Below, in pieces: positions 53,626 through 63,230 of a stretch of 64,000 bases of DNA (position 1 is the stretch's first letter; every line of letters starts with the position of its first letter). Under the pieces are notes generated by a model. It saw nothing but the letters and a program-made list of their open reading frames with translations, was not told where the DNA came from and searched no databases. A program made the translations under genes and the position numbers. This DNA comes from Ralstonia insidiosa. Its GTDB lineage: Bacteria; Pseudomonadota; Gammaproteobacteria; Burkholderiales; Burkholderiaceae. Location of the stretch: the NCBI RefSeq assembly GCF_008801405.1, contig NZ_VZPV01000001.1, forward strand, positions 2,108,001 to 2,172,000, written 5' to 3'.

Positions 53626-54636
53626 ATGATGCTTTATCCTTGGCAGTCCGCTGACTGGGCGCGCCTGCAGGCCATGCGGGCCAAGCTGCCGCACGCCATC
53701 CTGCTGAACGGCCAGGCCGGCACCGGCAAGCGCGATTTCGCCATGCACTTTGCGCAAGGCCTGCTGTGCGACACGCCCGCGGCCGACGGTCAGCCATGCG
53801 GTACCTGCGCGGCCTGCAACTGGTTCGCACAGGGCAATCACCCGGACTTCCACCTCGTGCGCCCCGAGGCGATGGAAGACGCCCCCGAGACGGAGAAGGA
53901 CGCCGAGGGCAAGAAGAAGGCGCCCAGCAAGATCATCCGCATGGAGCAGGTGCGCAACCTGATCGAAGGCATTGGCGTGGGCACGCACCGGGCTGGGCTG
54001 CGCGTGGTGGTGCTGTACCCGCTGGATGCGCTGCAGACCGAGGGTGCCAACGCGCTCCTCAAGACGCTGGAGGAGCCGCCGCAGGACACCGTCTTCCTGC
54101 TGGTGACGGACCGCATCGACCGCATCCTGCCGACCATCCTGTCGCGCTGCCGGCAGTTTCCGCTGCAGCCGCCGCAGCCTGAGGCCGCGCGCCAATGGCT
54201 GGAGCGGCAGGGTGTGCCGCACGCGCAGAGCCTGCTGGCTGAGTACGGCAACGCACCGCTGGCCGCGCTGGCGGCCGCCGAGTCCGAAGACCGACCGCTG
54301 CTGCAGTTTCTGCTCGAACAACTGGGCCAGGGCGCGAAACTCGATGCACTGGCGACCGCCGATCATTTACAGAAATTGTCGGTTCCAGCCGTTCTCAGTA
54401 CCATGCACCGATGGGTCTTTGATCTGATGGCGGCGAGGTTGGCGGGGCGCCCACGGTATTTCCCAGGGCAGCGCGACGCGTTGCAACGTTGCGCGAGCGC
54501 CATCCCGCTGGACCGCCTGGAACGTTTCGCGCGCGCCTTGCCAGAGCGGCGCCGCACCGAGCAGCACCCGCTGGCTGCGCGCCTTGTCATCGAAAGCCTT
54601 TTGCTGGATTACCGGCAGCTCTTTCCAGCTGCCTGA
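53626..54636 (+). CDS. holB: DNA polymerase III delta' subunit
   Basis: Clamp-loader subunit of 336 residues. The N-terminal AAA+ domain has a P-loop-like NGQAGTGKRD (about 28-37) and a zinc module with Cys48, Cys58, Cys61 and Cys64 (PCGTCAACN). NALLKTLEEPPQDTVFLLVTD is the conserved sensor region, and RILPTILSRCRQF ends domain II with the SRC motif. Length and neighbours (tmk before, pilZ and tatD after) are those of proteobacterial holB. A charged insert (ETEKDAEGKKKAPSK) lies before the RMEQVRNL block. Confidence 0.96.
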   Translation: MMLYPWQSADWARLQAMRAKLPHAILLNGQAGTGKRDFAMHFAQGLLCDTPAADGQPCGTCAACNWFAQGNHPDFHLVRPEAMEDAPETEKDAEGKKKAPSKIIRMEQVRNLIEGIGVGTHRAGLRVVVLYPLDALQTEGANALLKTLEEPPQDTVFLLVTDRIDRILPTILSRCRQFPLQPPQPEAARQWLERQGVPHAQSLLAEYGNAPLAALAAAESEDRPLLQFLLEQLGQGAKLDALATADHLQKLSVPAVLSTMHRWVFDLMAARLAGRPRYFPGQRDALQRCASAIPLDRLERFARALPERRRTEQHPLAARLVIESLLLDYRQLFPAA

Positions 54637-54657
54637 CACTGAACCCCTGGAACCTCT

Positions 54658-55077
54658 GTGAGCACTGCACCTCTTCGTACGCCTGGCACACCGGTCACCC
54701 CTGGCGCTCCTGCCGCTCCCGGCATGGCTGCTGGCACCCCGACGCGCCCGGGCATCGTCTCCCTGGCCATCAAGGATGAAGCCGGCCTGCACGCCGCCTA
54801 CATGCCGTTCCTGAAGAACGGCGGCATCTTTGTGCCGACCCAGCGCCCTTACCGCATCGGTGAAGAAGTCTTCCTCGTGCTGTCGCTGCTGGACCGTCCG
54901 CAGAAGTACCAAGTTGCCGGCAAGGTGGCTTGGATCACGCCCGTCGGCACGCCCAACAAGACACCGGGGATCGGTGTGCACCTGGGTGAAGACGAGCCGT
55001 GCCGCGTGCTGCGCCGCGTGGTTGAAGAGTTGCTGGGCAAGCAGATCAACTCGCAGCGCCCCACGCAAACGCTCTGA
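54658..55077 (+). CDS. pilZ: PilZ domain protein of the type IV pilus class
   Basis: Protein of 139 residues starting at GTG 54658. A Pro/Thr/Ala-rich N-terminal stretch of about 35 residues precedes the PilZ domain (RPYRIGEEVFLVLSLLDR, KVAWITP and GIGVHLG). The c-di-GMP motif RxxxR is not recognisable, which is the state of true PilZ, needed for type IV pilus biogenesis through the PilB ATPase and FimX. Position between holB and tatD is the same as in Pseudomonas and other proteobacteria. Confidence 0.9.
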   Translation: MSTAPLRTPGTPVTPGAPAAPGMAAGTPTRPGIVSLAIKDEAGLHAAYMPFLKNGGIFVPTQRPYRIGEEVFLVLSLLDRPQKYQVAGKVAWITPVGTPNKTPGIGVHLGEDEPCRVLRRVVEELLGKQINSQRPTQTL

Positions 55078-55129
55078 TACTTTTCTGATGCAGCACGCGA
55101 AGTTGGTGCCGTAACCTTCTGATTATTTG

Positions 55130-55933
55130 ATGTTTGTCGATTCCCACTGCCATATCAATTTCCCGGATCTCCGGGCGCGCCTGCCGGAGTTGCTGACCCG
55201 TATGCGCGAAAACCGCGTCACGCACGCGCTGTGCATTTCCGTCACGCTGGAAGACTTCCCGAGCGTGCTGGAGATCGCCGAGCAGGAGCCAAACGTGTAC
55301 GCCACCGTGGGTGTGCACCCGGATGCCGAAGCAGACATTGAAGAAGGCACACGCATCGAAGAACCGACGCTGGAGCGCCTGCTGGCGCTGGCCGATCACC
55401 CGCGTGTGGTCGGCATCGGCGAGACCGGGCTCGATTACTACCGCCTGGGCGACCGCACCGTGGCCGACATGGAGTGGCAGCGCGATCGCTTCCGCACGCA
55501 TATCCGTGCCTCCAAGCAGACCGGCAAGCCGCTGGTGATCCATACGCGCTCATCGGCGGACGACACGCTGGCCATCATGCGCGAAGAGGGCGCCGAGGCT
55601 GCGCGCGGCGTCATGCACTGCTTTACCGAAAGCTGGGACGTGGCCAAGGCCGCGCTGGACCTGGGGTTCTATATCTCGTTTTCGGGCATCGTCACGTTCA
55701 AGAACGCGGTGGACCTGCAGGAGACTGCCAAGAAGGTGCCGCTGGACCGCATGCTGATCGAGACCGATTCGCCGTACCTGGCGCCGGTGCCGTTCCGCGG
55801 CAAGACCAATGAGCCGGCTTACGTGCGGCACGTGGGCGAATTCCTCGCCACGCTGCGTGGCGAGCCGCTGGAGCGCATCGCCAGTGCGACCACCGAGAAT
55901 TTCTTCCATCTATTCAACAAAATACCGCGATAA
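55130..55933 (+). CDS. tatD: TatD family metal-dependent DNase
   Basis: TIM-barrel hydrolase of 267 residues with 3'-5' exonuclease or amidohydrolase-type activity in DNA repair. The metal site is MFVDSHCHIN (His-x-His), Glu in GIGETGLDYYR, His in VIHTRSS, His in VMHCFTES and Asp in IETDSPYLAP. The ATG at 55130 starts the family N-terminus; a TTG one codon before is a poorer start. It is the fifth gene of the mltG row. Confidence 0.95.
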   Translation: MFVDSHCHINFPDLRARLPELLTRMRENRVTHALCISVTLEDFPSVLEIAEQEPNVYATVGVHPDAEADIEEGTRIEEPTLERLLALADHPRVVGIGETGLDYYRLGDRTVADMEWQRDRFRTHIRASKQTGKPLVIHTRSSADDTLAIMREEGAEAARGVMHCFTESWDVAKAALDLGFYISFSGIVTFKNAVDLQETAKKVPLDRMLIETDSPYLAPVPFRGKTNEPAYVRHVGEFLATLRGEPLERIASATTENFFHLFNKIPR

Positions 55934-55958
55934 GTTGCGGTATCACTTGAAGCAAACC

Positions 55959-56774
55959 ATGCGAAAAATCACACTGGCGGCCAGCTTGGCGATGGCGCTG
56001 TCGAGCGCCGCATTCGCCGCGCCGCAGGACGACCTGCGCGCTGCGGTGGAATACAACCGGCCGGTGCTGGTGCAGAAGTACGTTGCGCAGGGCGTGGACC
56101 CGAACCTGAACACGCGGGAAGGCAATCCGCTGCTGGTGGATGCGCTCAAGGACAAGAACATCGAGGTGGCCGAGGCGCTGATCCGCGCCAAGAACATCGA
56201 CTTCGAGCGCACCAATGCCGCCGGCGAGAACGCCCTGATGATGGCGGCCTACCAGGGCCTGCTGCCGATGGTGAAGCTGATGGTGGAAACGTATGACGTG
56301 GAGGTCAACAAGACCGGCTGGACCGCGCTGCACTACGCCGCCACCAACGGGCATGATGACGTCGTCAAATACCTGCTCGACCACGCCGCCTACATCGATG
56401 CGGAAAGCCCCAACGCCACGACACCGCTGATGATGGCGGCCATGAGCGGCCACATCACCACGGTCAAGCTGCTGCTGGACGAGGGCGCGGACATGAACCT
56501 GCGCAACCAGCAGAAGATGGACGTGATCGACTTTGCCAAGCGATATCACCAGGACGAGATTGCGGCCGGGCTGGAGTCACGCCGACGCAAGCTGGCAGAG
56601 CAGGCGGGCAAGCCCGCGCCTGCGCTGGCACCCGCAGCGGCAGCGCAGCCTGCAAAGCCTGTGGTGCCCGACGCACCAACGCCGATGCCGGCTGCCAAAC
56701 CGGCCGAGGCGGCACCGCGTAGCCAAGACGCGATCGGCACCCCCACCAACATGCTGTTCGACAGCAACCGCTAG
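55959..56774 (+). CDS. Secreted ankyrin-repeat protein
   Basis: Protein of 271 residues with a signal peptide (about 1-20, cut after AAFA) and four to five ankyrin repeats (about 25-190). Clear examples are AGENALMMAAYQGLLPMVKLM and TGWTALHYAATNGHDDVVKYL. The C-terminal 75 residues are Ala/Pro-rich and disordered (PALAPAAAAQPAKPVVPDAP), ending TPTNMLFDSNR. It is presumably periplasmic and mediates protein contacts; partner unknown. It lies 25 bp after tatD in the same direction. Confidence 0.92.
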   Translation: MRKITLAASLAMALSSAAFAAPQDDLRAAVEYNRPVLVQKYVAQGVDPNLNTREGNPLLVDALKDKNIEVAEALIRAKNIDFERTNAAGENALMMAAYQGLLPMVKLMVETYDVEVNKTGWTALHYAATNGHDDVVKYLLDHAAYIDAESPNATTPLMMAAMSGHITTVKLLLDEGADMNLRNQQKMDVIDFAKRYHQDEIAAGLESRRRKLAEQAGKPAPALAPAAAAQPAKPVVPDAPTPMPAAKPAEAAPRSQDAIGTPTNMLFDSNR

Positions 56775-56808
56775 GCACCGGCTGCATTGCGGCGGGGCAC
56801 GATGCGCA

Positions 56809-58116
56809 TCACGCCCACCGCGCCAGCCGCACCCCGGTGAACTGCCAGCGCTGGTGCGGATAGAAGAAGTTGCGATACGTCGCCCGCAGATGCCCCTCGG
56901 GCGACACGCATGACCCGCCGCGCAGCACCATCTGGCTGCACATGAACTTGGCGTTGTATTCGCCCACGGCGCCCTCGGCCGGCTGAAAGCCTGGGTAGGG
57001 GCCGTACGGGCTGGCGGTCCATTCCCACACGTCCCCGAACAGTTGACGCAAGCCACCGGCCTGCGCGATGCCGTGGTCAGGCAATGGCCTGAGCGCACCA
57101 CGCTCGACAAAGTTGCCTTGCACTGGCGTGCCCTCGGCGGCGTGCTCCCATTCAGCCTCCGTGGGCAGGCGGGCGCCGGCCCAGCGGGCATAGGCATCGG
57201 CCTCATAAAAGCTGAGGTGCGTGACGGGCGCGTCCAGATCTACCGGCTGCAGACCGTGCAGCGACATCTGCTGCCAACCCGCCGCGCCATCTACGTCAGA
57301 GCGCCAGTAGAGCGGGGCGTCGATGCCATCGCGCTGCACCCAGGCCCAGCCATCGGATAGCCACAGCGTGGGCTGGCGATAGCCGCCGTCCTCCATGAAG
57401 GTGATCCACTCACGGTTGGTGACGGGGTGCGTCGCCAGTGCGTAGGGCTCCAGCCAGACGGTGTGGCGCGGGCCCTCGCAGTCGAACATGAAATCGGCGC
57501 TGGAATCGGTCTTGCCGATCTGCGCGGCGCCGCCCTGGAACTCGACCCAGCCTGGCTGTGCTCCGGTTGCGCGTACTGGCGCGGGGCGCGTCTGCGCGTA
57601 GGCCGGACACAGAGGATTCTGCGCGAACAGGTGCAGCAGATCGGTCAACAGCAGTTCTTGGTGCTGCTGCTCGTGATGCAGCCCGAGCGTAATCAGCCGG
57701 GCAAGCTCCGCTGATACACCTTCGGCCAGCAACCGCTGCATGGCCGCATCCACATGCGCGCGATAGGTGCGCACCGCATCGAGTGTGGGGCGCGTGAGCA
57801 TGCCCCGGCGTGGGCGTGGGTGCCGTGCGCCGACGGTCTCGTAATACGAGTTGAACAGGTAGCGGTAGCGCGCATCCGGCGAGCGGTAACCCGGGACGTT
57901 GGGGCCAAGGACGAACTCCTCGAAGAACCACGTGGTATGGGCCAGGTGCCATTTGGCGGGGCTGGCGTCGTCCATCGACTGGACGGTGGCATCGGCGTCC
58001 GACAGCGGCGCAGCCAGGGCCAGGGACTGTGTCCGCACGGCGCTGTAGTGCTGCAAGAGGTCGGGCAGGGCCGGCAGGGTATTGGCGGGCACATCGAAGG
58101 CGGGCGATACACGCAT
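56809..58116 (-). CDS. egtB: Ergothioneine-biosynthesis EgtB-like sulfoxide synthase
   Basis: Non-heme iron enzyme of 435 residues that in the family joins cysteine or gamma-glutamylcysteine to trimethylhistidine with O2. The N-terminal DinB-like domain has the iron His ligands at His57/His60 (KWHLAHTTWFF) and His147/148 and His152 (LHHEQQHQE). The C-terminal FGE-sulfatase domain has THLSFYEADAYARWAGARLPTEAEWEHAA, FGDVWEWTASPYGPYPGF and MVLRGGSCVS. No methyltransferase gene (egtD) is next to it in this window, so pathway membership is inferred from sequence only. Confidence 0.9.
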   Translation of the reverse strand: MRVSPAFDVPANTLPALPDLLQHYSAVRTQSLALAAPLSDADATVQSMDDASPAKWHLAHTTWFFEEFVLGPNVPGYRSPDARYRYLFNSYYETVGARHPRPRRGMLTRPTLDAVRTYRAHVDAAMQRLLAEGVSAELARLITLGLHHEQQHQELLLTDLLHLFAQNPLCPAYAQTRPAPVRATGAQPGWVEFQGGAAQIGKTDSSADFMFDCEGPRHTVWLEPYALATHPVTNREWITFMEDGGYRQPTLWLSDGWAWVQRDGIDAPLYWRSDVDGAAGWQQMSLHGLQPVDLDAPVTHLSFYEADAYARWAGARLPTEAEWEHAAEGTPVQGNFVERGALRPLPDHGIAQAGGLRQLFGDVWEWTASPYGPYPGFQPAEGAVGEYNAKFMCSQMVLRGGSCVSPEGHLRATYRNFFYPHQRWQFTGVRLARWA

Positions 58117-58354
58117 GGCGTCTTCAGTCTCCAGGCTGGCGTCAAGAGCGGGCGGTCAGAACGGCAGAGCAGCAAGCGAGCCATGCTGCAGAGCGCACGC
58201 TGGCGCGCCACGTTCACCCGCGCACGTCTTGGTTTCATAGAAGCATATGCGAGCTTTGTAACTTTGCTATGTGCAACAGTCGGCATGCTGCGTTGCACGA
58301 ATGGTCGCAGTGCAGCATCGCTTGTCATGAAACAGTCACTCCGGTCGCCTACGA

Positions 58355-58368
58355 TGTAAACGTTTACA
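58355..58368 (+). promoter_or_regulatory. LacI-family operator palindrome upstream of the LacI gene
   Basis: TGTAAACGTTTACA is a perfect 14-bp palindrome with the central CG typical of LacI/GalR operators, 18 bp before the regulator start. Autoregulation of the operon that follows is likely. Confidence 0.75.
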
Positions 58369-58386
58369 AATTCAAACGAGGGCGCC

Positions 58387-59463
58387 GTGGCAAGCAGCAT
58401 CAAGGACGTGGCAACGCGGGCGGGCATCTCCATCGCCACTGTGTCGCGTGCCGTCAATACGCCGGAGCGTGTGAGCGCTGAGACGCTCGCCCGCGTGCAG
58501 GCCGCCATGGATGCGCTGCAGTACCGCCCCAATGCATTGGGCCGCCAACTGCGCGCGATGCATACGGGGCTGCTGGGCGTGGTGCTGCCCTCGCTGGCCA
58601 ACCCGGTGTTTGCTGAGTGCATGCAGGGCATTGAAGACGCGGCGTCCATCACGGGCCAGCGCGTCATGCTCATGACCACCGCTTACGACCTCGAGCGTGA
58701 AGCCCGTGCCATCGAGACCCTGCTGGAGCAGCGCGTCGACGGCCTGGTCCTGACGGTGGCCGATGCCGCCGCCAACCCCCATCTCGATCGGCTGGACGCC
58801 GAGCACGTGCCGTACGTGCTGGTCTACAACGACACCGTCGGCCAGCCGCGCATTCCCGCACGCTGCTGCGTCACCGTCGACAACCGGGCCGCCGCGCGCG
58901 ATGCCATCCGTGCGCTGCTGGCGCAGGGCCACAAGCAGATCCGCATGCTGACCGGCACGCTGTCGGCATCGGACCGTGCCGCGCTACGCCACGACGGCTA
59001 CCGCGAGGCATTGGAAGCCGCCGGCATTGCCCCGCAGCCGCCGGTGGAAATCGACTTCAACGCCGATGCCATGCTGCCCACCGAACTGGCCCGTCTGCTG
59101 GCGCCACCGCGCCCGACCGCCATTTTCTGCAGCAACGACCGCCTGGCATTGCTCACGATCCGCTCGCTGCGCGAGATGGGCCTGCGCGTGCCGGAAGACG
59201 TAAGCGTGATCGGCTTTGACGGCCTGGCGATGGGGCAGTGGCTCATGCCCACGCTTGCCACGGTGGCGCAACCGCATCGCCAGATTGGCGCGGATGCCGC
59301 CCAGGCGCTGGCCCGCCGCATCGCAGGCGAGGTCGTGCCATCGATCACGCTGCCGCATCGCCTGCTGCATGGCGGCACGCTGGCCAGAGCGCCGGCCGTG
59401 CCCGCATCGCTTTCCGTTGTGCCTTCTTCCCTCACGTCTGATACGCAAGGAGCGTCTCGATGA
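58387..59463 (+). CDS. LacI family transcriptional regulator
   Basis: Repressor of 358 residues starting at GTG 58387. The helix-turn-helix is IKDVATRAGISIATVSRAVN (about 5-24), and the hinge helix is near YRPNALGRQLR. The periplasmic-binding-protein-like effector domain runs from about 60 (GLLGVVLPSLANPVF) to about 335, with GFDGLAMGQWLMPTLATV. Its stop overlaps the start of the binding-protein gene (ATGA), so the regulator is translated with the transporter it probably controls. Confidence 0.94.
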   Translation: MASSIKDVATRAGISIATVSRAVNTPERVSAETLARVQAAMDALQYRPNALGRQLRAMHTGLLGVVLPSLANPVFAECMQGIEDAASITGQRVMLMTTAYDLEREARAIETLLEQRVDGLVLTVADAAANPHLDRLDAEHVPYVLVYNDTVGQPRIPARCCVTVDNRAAARDAIRALLAQGHKQIRMLTGTLSASDRAALRHDGYREALEAAGIAPQPPVEIDFNADAMLPTELARLLAPPRPTAIFCSNDRLALLTIRSLREMGLRVPEDVSVIGFDGLAMGQWLMPTLATVAQPHRQIGADAAQALARRIAGEVVPSITLPHRLLHGGTLARAPAVPASLSVVPSSLTSDTQGASR

Positions 59464-60503
59464 AACGTCTCGTTCAATGGCTGCGCGCGTGCGGCCTTGC
59501 TGGTGCCACTATCGCTGCCGGCGCATTTGCGCTGGCAGCGCCGGTCCAGGCCCAGCCAGCCGGCCAGCAGGTCGCCATCTGCTACAACTGCCCGCCGGAA
59601 TGGGCAGACTGGGCCAGCCAGATCAAGGCCATCAAGGACAAGACCGGCATCACCGTGCCGTTCGACAACAAGAACTCCGGCCAGGCCATCGCACAGATGC
59701 TGGCCGAGAAGTCGCACCCGGTGGCGGACGTCGCCTATCTGGGTATCACGTCCGCGTATCAGGCCAAGGAGAAGGGGCTGGTCGCCAACTACAAGCCCAA
59801 GCACTGGGAAGACATTCCGGCCGGCATGAAGGACCCGGATGGCGCCTTCTTCTCGATCCACTCGGGCACGCTGGGCTTCTTCGTCAACAAGGACGCGCTG
59901 GAAGGCAAGCCCGTACCGCGTTCGTGGAAAGACCTGCTCAAGCCTGAGTACAAGGGCATGGTCGGCTACCTGGACCCGAGCAGCGCATTCGTTGGTTATG
60001 TGGGCGCCGTGGCAGTCAACCAGGCACTGGGCGGCACGCTGGACAACTTCACCCCCGGCATCGAGTGGTTCAAGCAACTAAAGAAGAACGCGCCGATCGT
60101 GCCGAAGCAAACGGCCTACGCCCGCGTCGTGGCCGGTGAGATCCCCATCCTGCTCGACTACGACTTCAACGCCTACCGCGCCAAGTACAAGGATCACGCC
60201 AATGTGGAGTTCGTGATTCCGCAGGAGGGCTCGATTGCCGTGCCGTACGTGATGAGCCTGACCGCCAACGCGCCGCATGCCGACAACGCCAAGAAGGTGC
60301 TGGATTTCGTGCTGTCGGATGAAGGCCAGGCACTGTGGGCCAACGCCTACCTGCGCCCGGTGCGCGCCAACGCCATGAGCAAGGAGGCCGCATCGCGCTT
60401 CCTGCCGGCCAGCGAGTACGCCCGTGTGAAGACGGTCGACTTCAACAAGATGGCAGCCGGCCAGCAGGCCTTCGGCACGCGCTATCTGGACGAGGTCCGC
60501 TGA
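59460..60503 (+). CDS. ABC transporter substrate-binding protein (Fe(III)/phosphonate-like class)
   Basis: Periplasmic binding protein of 347 residues with a signal peptide (about 1-33, cut after APVQAQ). The mature part has VAICYNCPPEWADWASQIKA, KTGITVPFDNKNSGQAIAQML and ARVVAGEIPILLDYDFNAYR. The fold is that of the FbpA/AEP-binding group. No tyrosine cluster for iron is obvious. The neighbouring phosphodiesterase points to an organophosphate ligand. It overlaps the LacI gene and is 2 bp from the first permease. Confidence 0.92.
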   Translation: MKRLVQWLRACGLAGATIAAGAFALAAPVQAQPAGQQVAICYNCPPEWADWASQIKAIKDKTGITVPFDNKNSGQAIAQMLAEKSHPVADVAYLGITSAYQAKEKGLVANYKPKHWEDIPAGMKDPDGAFFSIHSGTLGFFVNKDALEGKPVPRSWKDLLKPEYKGMVGYLDPSSAFVGYVGAVAVNQALGGTLDNFTPGIEWFKQLKKNAPIVPKQTAYARVVAGEIPILLDYDFNAYRAKYKDHANVEFVIPQEGSIAVPYVMSLTANAPHADNAKKVLDFVLSDEGQALWANAYLRPVRANAMSKEAASRFLPASEYARVKTVDFNKMAAGQQAFGTRYLDEVR

Positions 60504-60505
60504 GC

Positions 60506-61357
60506 ATGAGCACCGTCACCCGAACCACCTTGCCTGAGGACGCGGTACTGCCCGCGCGGTGGCGGGTGGCGTTGCTGGCGCCAGCCGTTGCGCTGTTCTG
60601 CGCGTTCTGGCTGCTGCCGATGGCTGCGCTGCTGCGTGTGAGCGGCAGCGAAGGGCTGATCGCCACTTATACGGCGGCGCTGACCACGCCGCGCTACCTG
60701 AGCAGCCTGGTGTCGACCGTGGTGTTGTCAGCGGCAGTCACGCTGGCAACGCTGGTTCTGTCGACCATCGCAGGGCTGTTCCTGGTACGCCATAACGTGC
60801 CGGGCAAACGGCTCATCACGGCCATGCTGACGTTTCCGCTGGCGTTTCCGGGTGTGGTGGTTGGCTTCATGGTGATCCTGCTGGCCGGGCGCCAGGGCCT
60901 GCTGGGCGACCTGACACGCCAGTTGACCGGTGAGAAATGGGTCTTCGCCTATTCCATCGGCGGGTTGTTTCTCGGTTACCTGTATTTCTCGATCCCACGC
61001 GTGGTGCTGACGGTGATGGCGGCAGCGGAAAAGCTCGACCGCTCGCTGGAAGAGGCGGCACGCTCGCTGGGCGCATCGTCGTGGCAGGTGACACGTGATG
61101 TGCTGGTGCCGGGGCTGGCACCTGCGCTCATCGCCTCCGGGGCGATCTGCTTTGCCACGTCGATGGGCGCGTTTGGCACAGCATTCACACTCGCCACCGA
61201 AATCGACGTGTTGCCGATGACGATCTATACCGAGTTCACGCTCAATGCGGGGATTGCGATGGCCGCTGCGCTGTCGGTCGTGCTGGGTGTTGTGACCTGG
61301 CTGGTGCTGGCGATTGCGCGCACGGCCAGTGGTGGGCAGACGGGAGCGGCAGCATGA
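60506..61357 (+). CDS. ABC transporter permease 1 of the LacI-linked importer
   Basis: Permease of 283 residues with six hydrophobic helices. The EAA loop is EEAARSLGASSWQVTRDVLVPGL, in the usual place before the last two helices. FPLAFPGVVVGFMVILLAGRQG matches permeases of the PhnU/FbpB type. The ATG at 60506 lies 2 bp behind the binding-protein stop; a longer frame is a shadow of that gene. Its end overlaps the next permease by ATGA. Confidence 0.93.
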   Translation: MSTVTRTTLPEDAVLPARWRVALLAPAVALFCAFWLLPMAALLRVSGSEGLIATYTAALTTPRYLSSLVSTVVLSAAVTLATLVLSTIAGLFLVRHNVPGKRLITAMLTFPLAFPGVVVGFMVILLAGRQGLLGDLTRQLTGEKWVFAYSIGGLFLGYLYFSIPRVVLTVMAAAEKLDRSLEEAARSLGASSWQVTRDVLVPGLAPALIASGAICFATSMGAFGTAFTLATEIDVLPMTIYTEFTLNAGIAMAAALSVVLGVVTWLVLAIARTASGGQTGAAA

Positions 61358-62156
61358 AACGCATGCTTTCCCTCTCGCAGTGGTTCATCACGCTGCTGCT
61401 TTGCCTGTTCCTGATTGTGCCCGTAGTGCTGTCGATGGCCGTGGGCCTGACACGCAACTACATCCGCGGCTTCAAGAGCGGTTGGACGCTCGATTGGGTC
61501 GCCCAGGTGTGGGACATGTACCAGGCGTCGATCTGGATGTCGCTGCTCGTGGCGCTGTGCACGCTGGTGATCGTGCTGGCAGCGGGCGTGCCGGCCGGCT
61601 ATGTGCTGGCGCGCCGCCAGAGCCGAACGAGCCGCCTGATCGAAGAATTCCTGACGCTGCCTGTGGCGCTGCCGGGGCTGGCCACGGCGCTGGGGCTGAT
61701 TGTTGCGTATGGCGGTTTCGGCGGCTTTCGCGAGAGCCTGTGGTTCATCGTGGTCGGGCACGTGGTGTTCACGCTGCCGTTCATGGTGCGCTCGGTGGCG
61801 GCCGTGGCTGCGGGGCAGAACCTGAAGACGCTGGAGGAGGGCGCGGCCAGCCTGGGTGCGACGTTTGCTCAGCGCTTTCGCACCATCGTGCTGCCGAACG
61901 TGCAGCCCGGCATCCTGGCCGGCGCGCTGACGGTGGTGACGCTGTCGGTGGGTGAATTCAACCTGACCTGGATGCTGCACACGCCGCAAACCAAGACCCT
62001 GCCAGTTGGTCTGGCCGACACCTATGCGTCGATGCGCCTGGAAATCGCCAGCGCCTACACGCTGATCTTCTTCGTCATGATCGTGCCGCTGCTGGTGCTG
62101 ATGCAGCGCTTTGGCGGCCTGCGCACGAGCGACACCCGCAACGGAAAGACTTCCCG

Positions 62157-62160
<4 letters not shown>
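61354..62160 (+). CDS. ABC transporter permease 2 of the LacI-linked importer
   Basis: Second permease, 268 residues, six helices. The EAA loop is EEGAASLGATFAQRFRTIVLPNV. LTLPVALPGLATALGLIVAYGG parallels the same region in permease 1. It overlaps permease 1 by 4 bp and the ATPase gene by 4 bp. Confidence 0.93.

Positions 62161-63229
<1,069 letters not shown>

Positions 63230-63230
<1 letters not shown>

Noticed and set aside
58271..58298. GTGCAAC/GTTGCAC inverted repeat upstream of the LacI gene as a second operator
   Set aside because: Only seven bases per arm with a 14-bp spacer and no second copy nearby. The TGTAAACGTTTACA palindrome is a far better operator.
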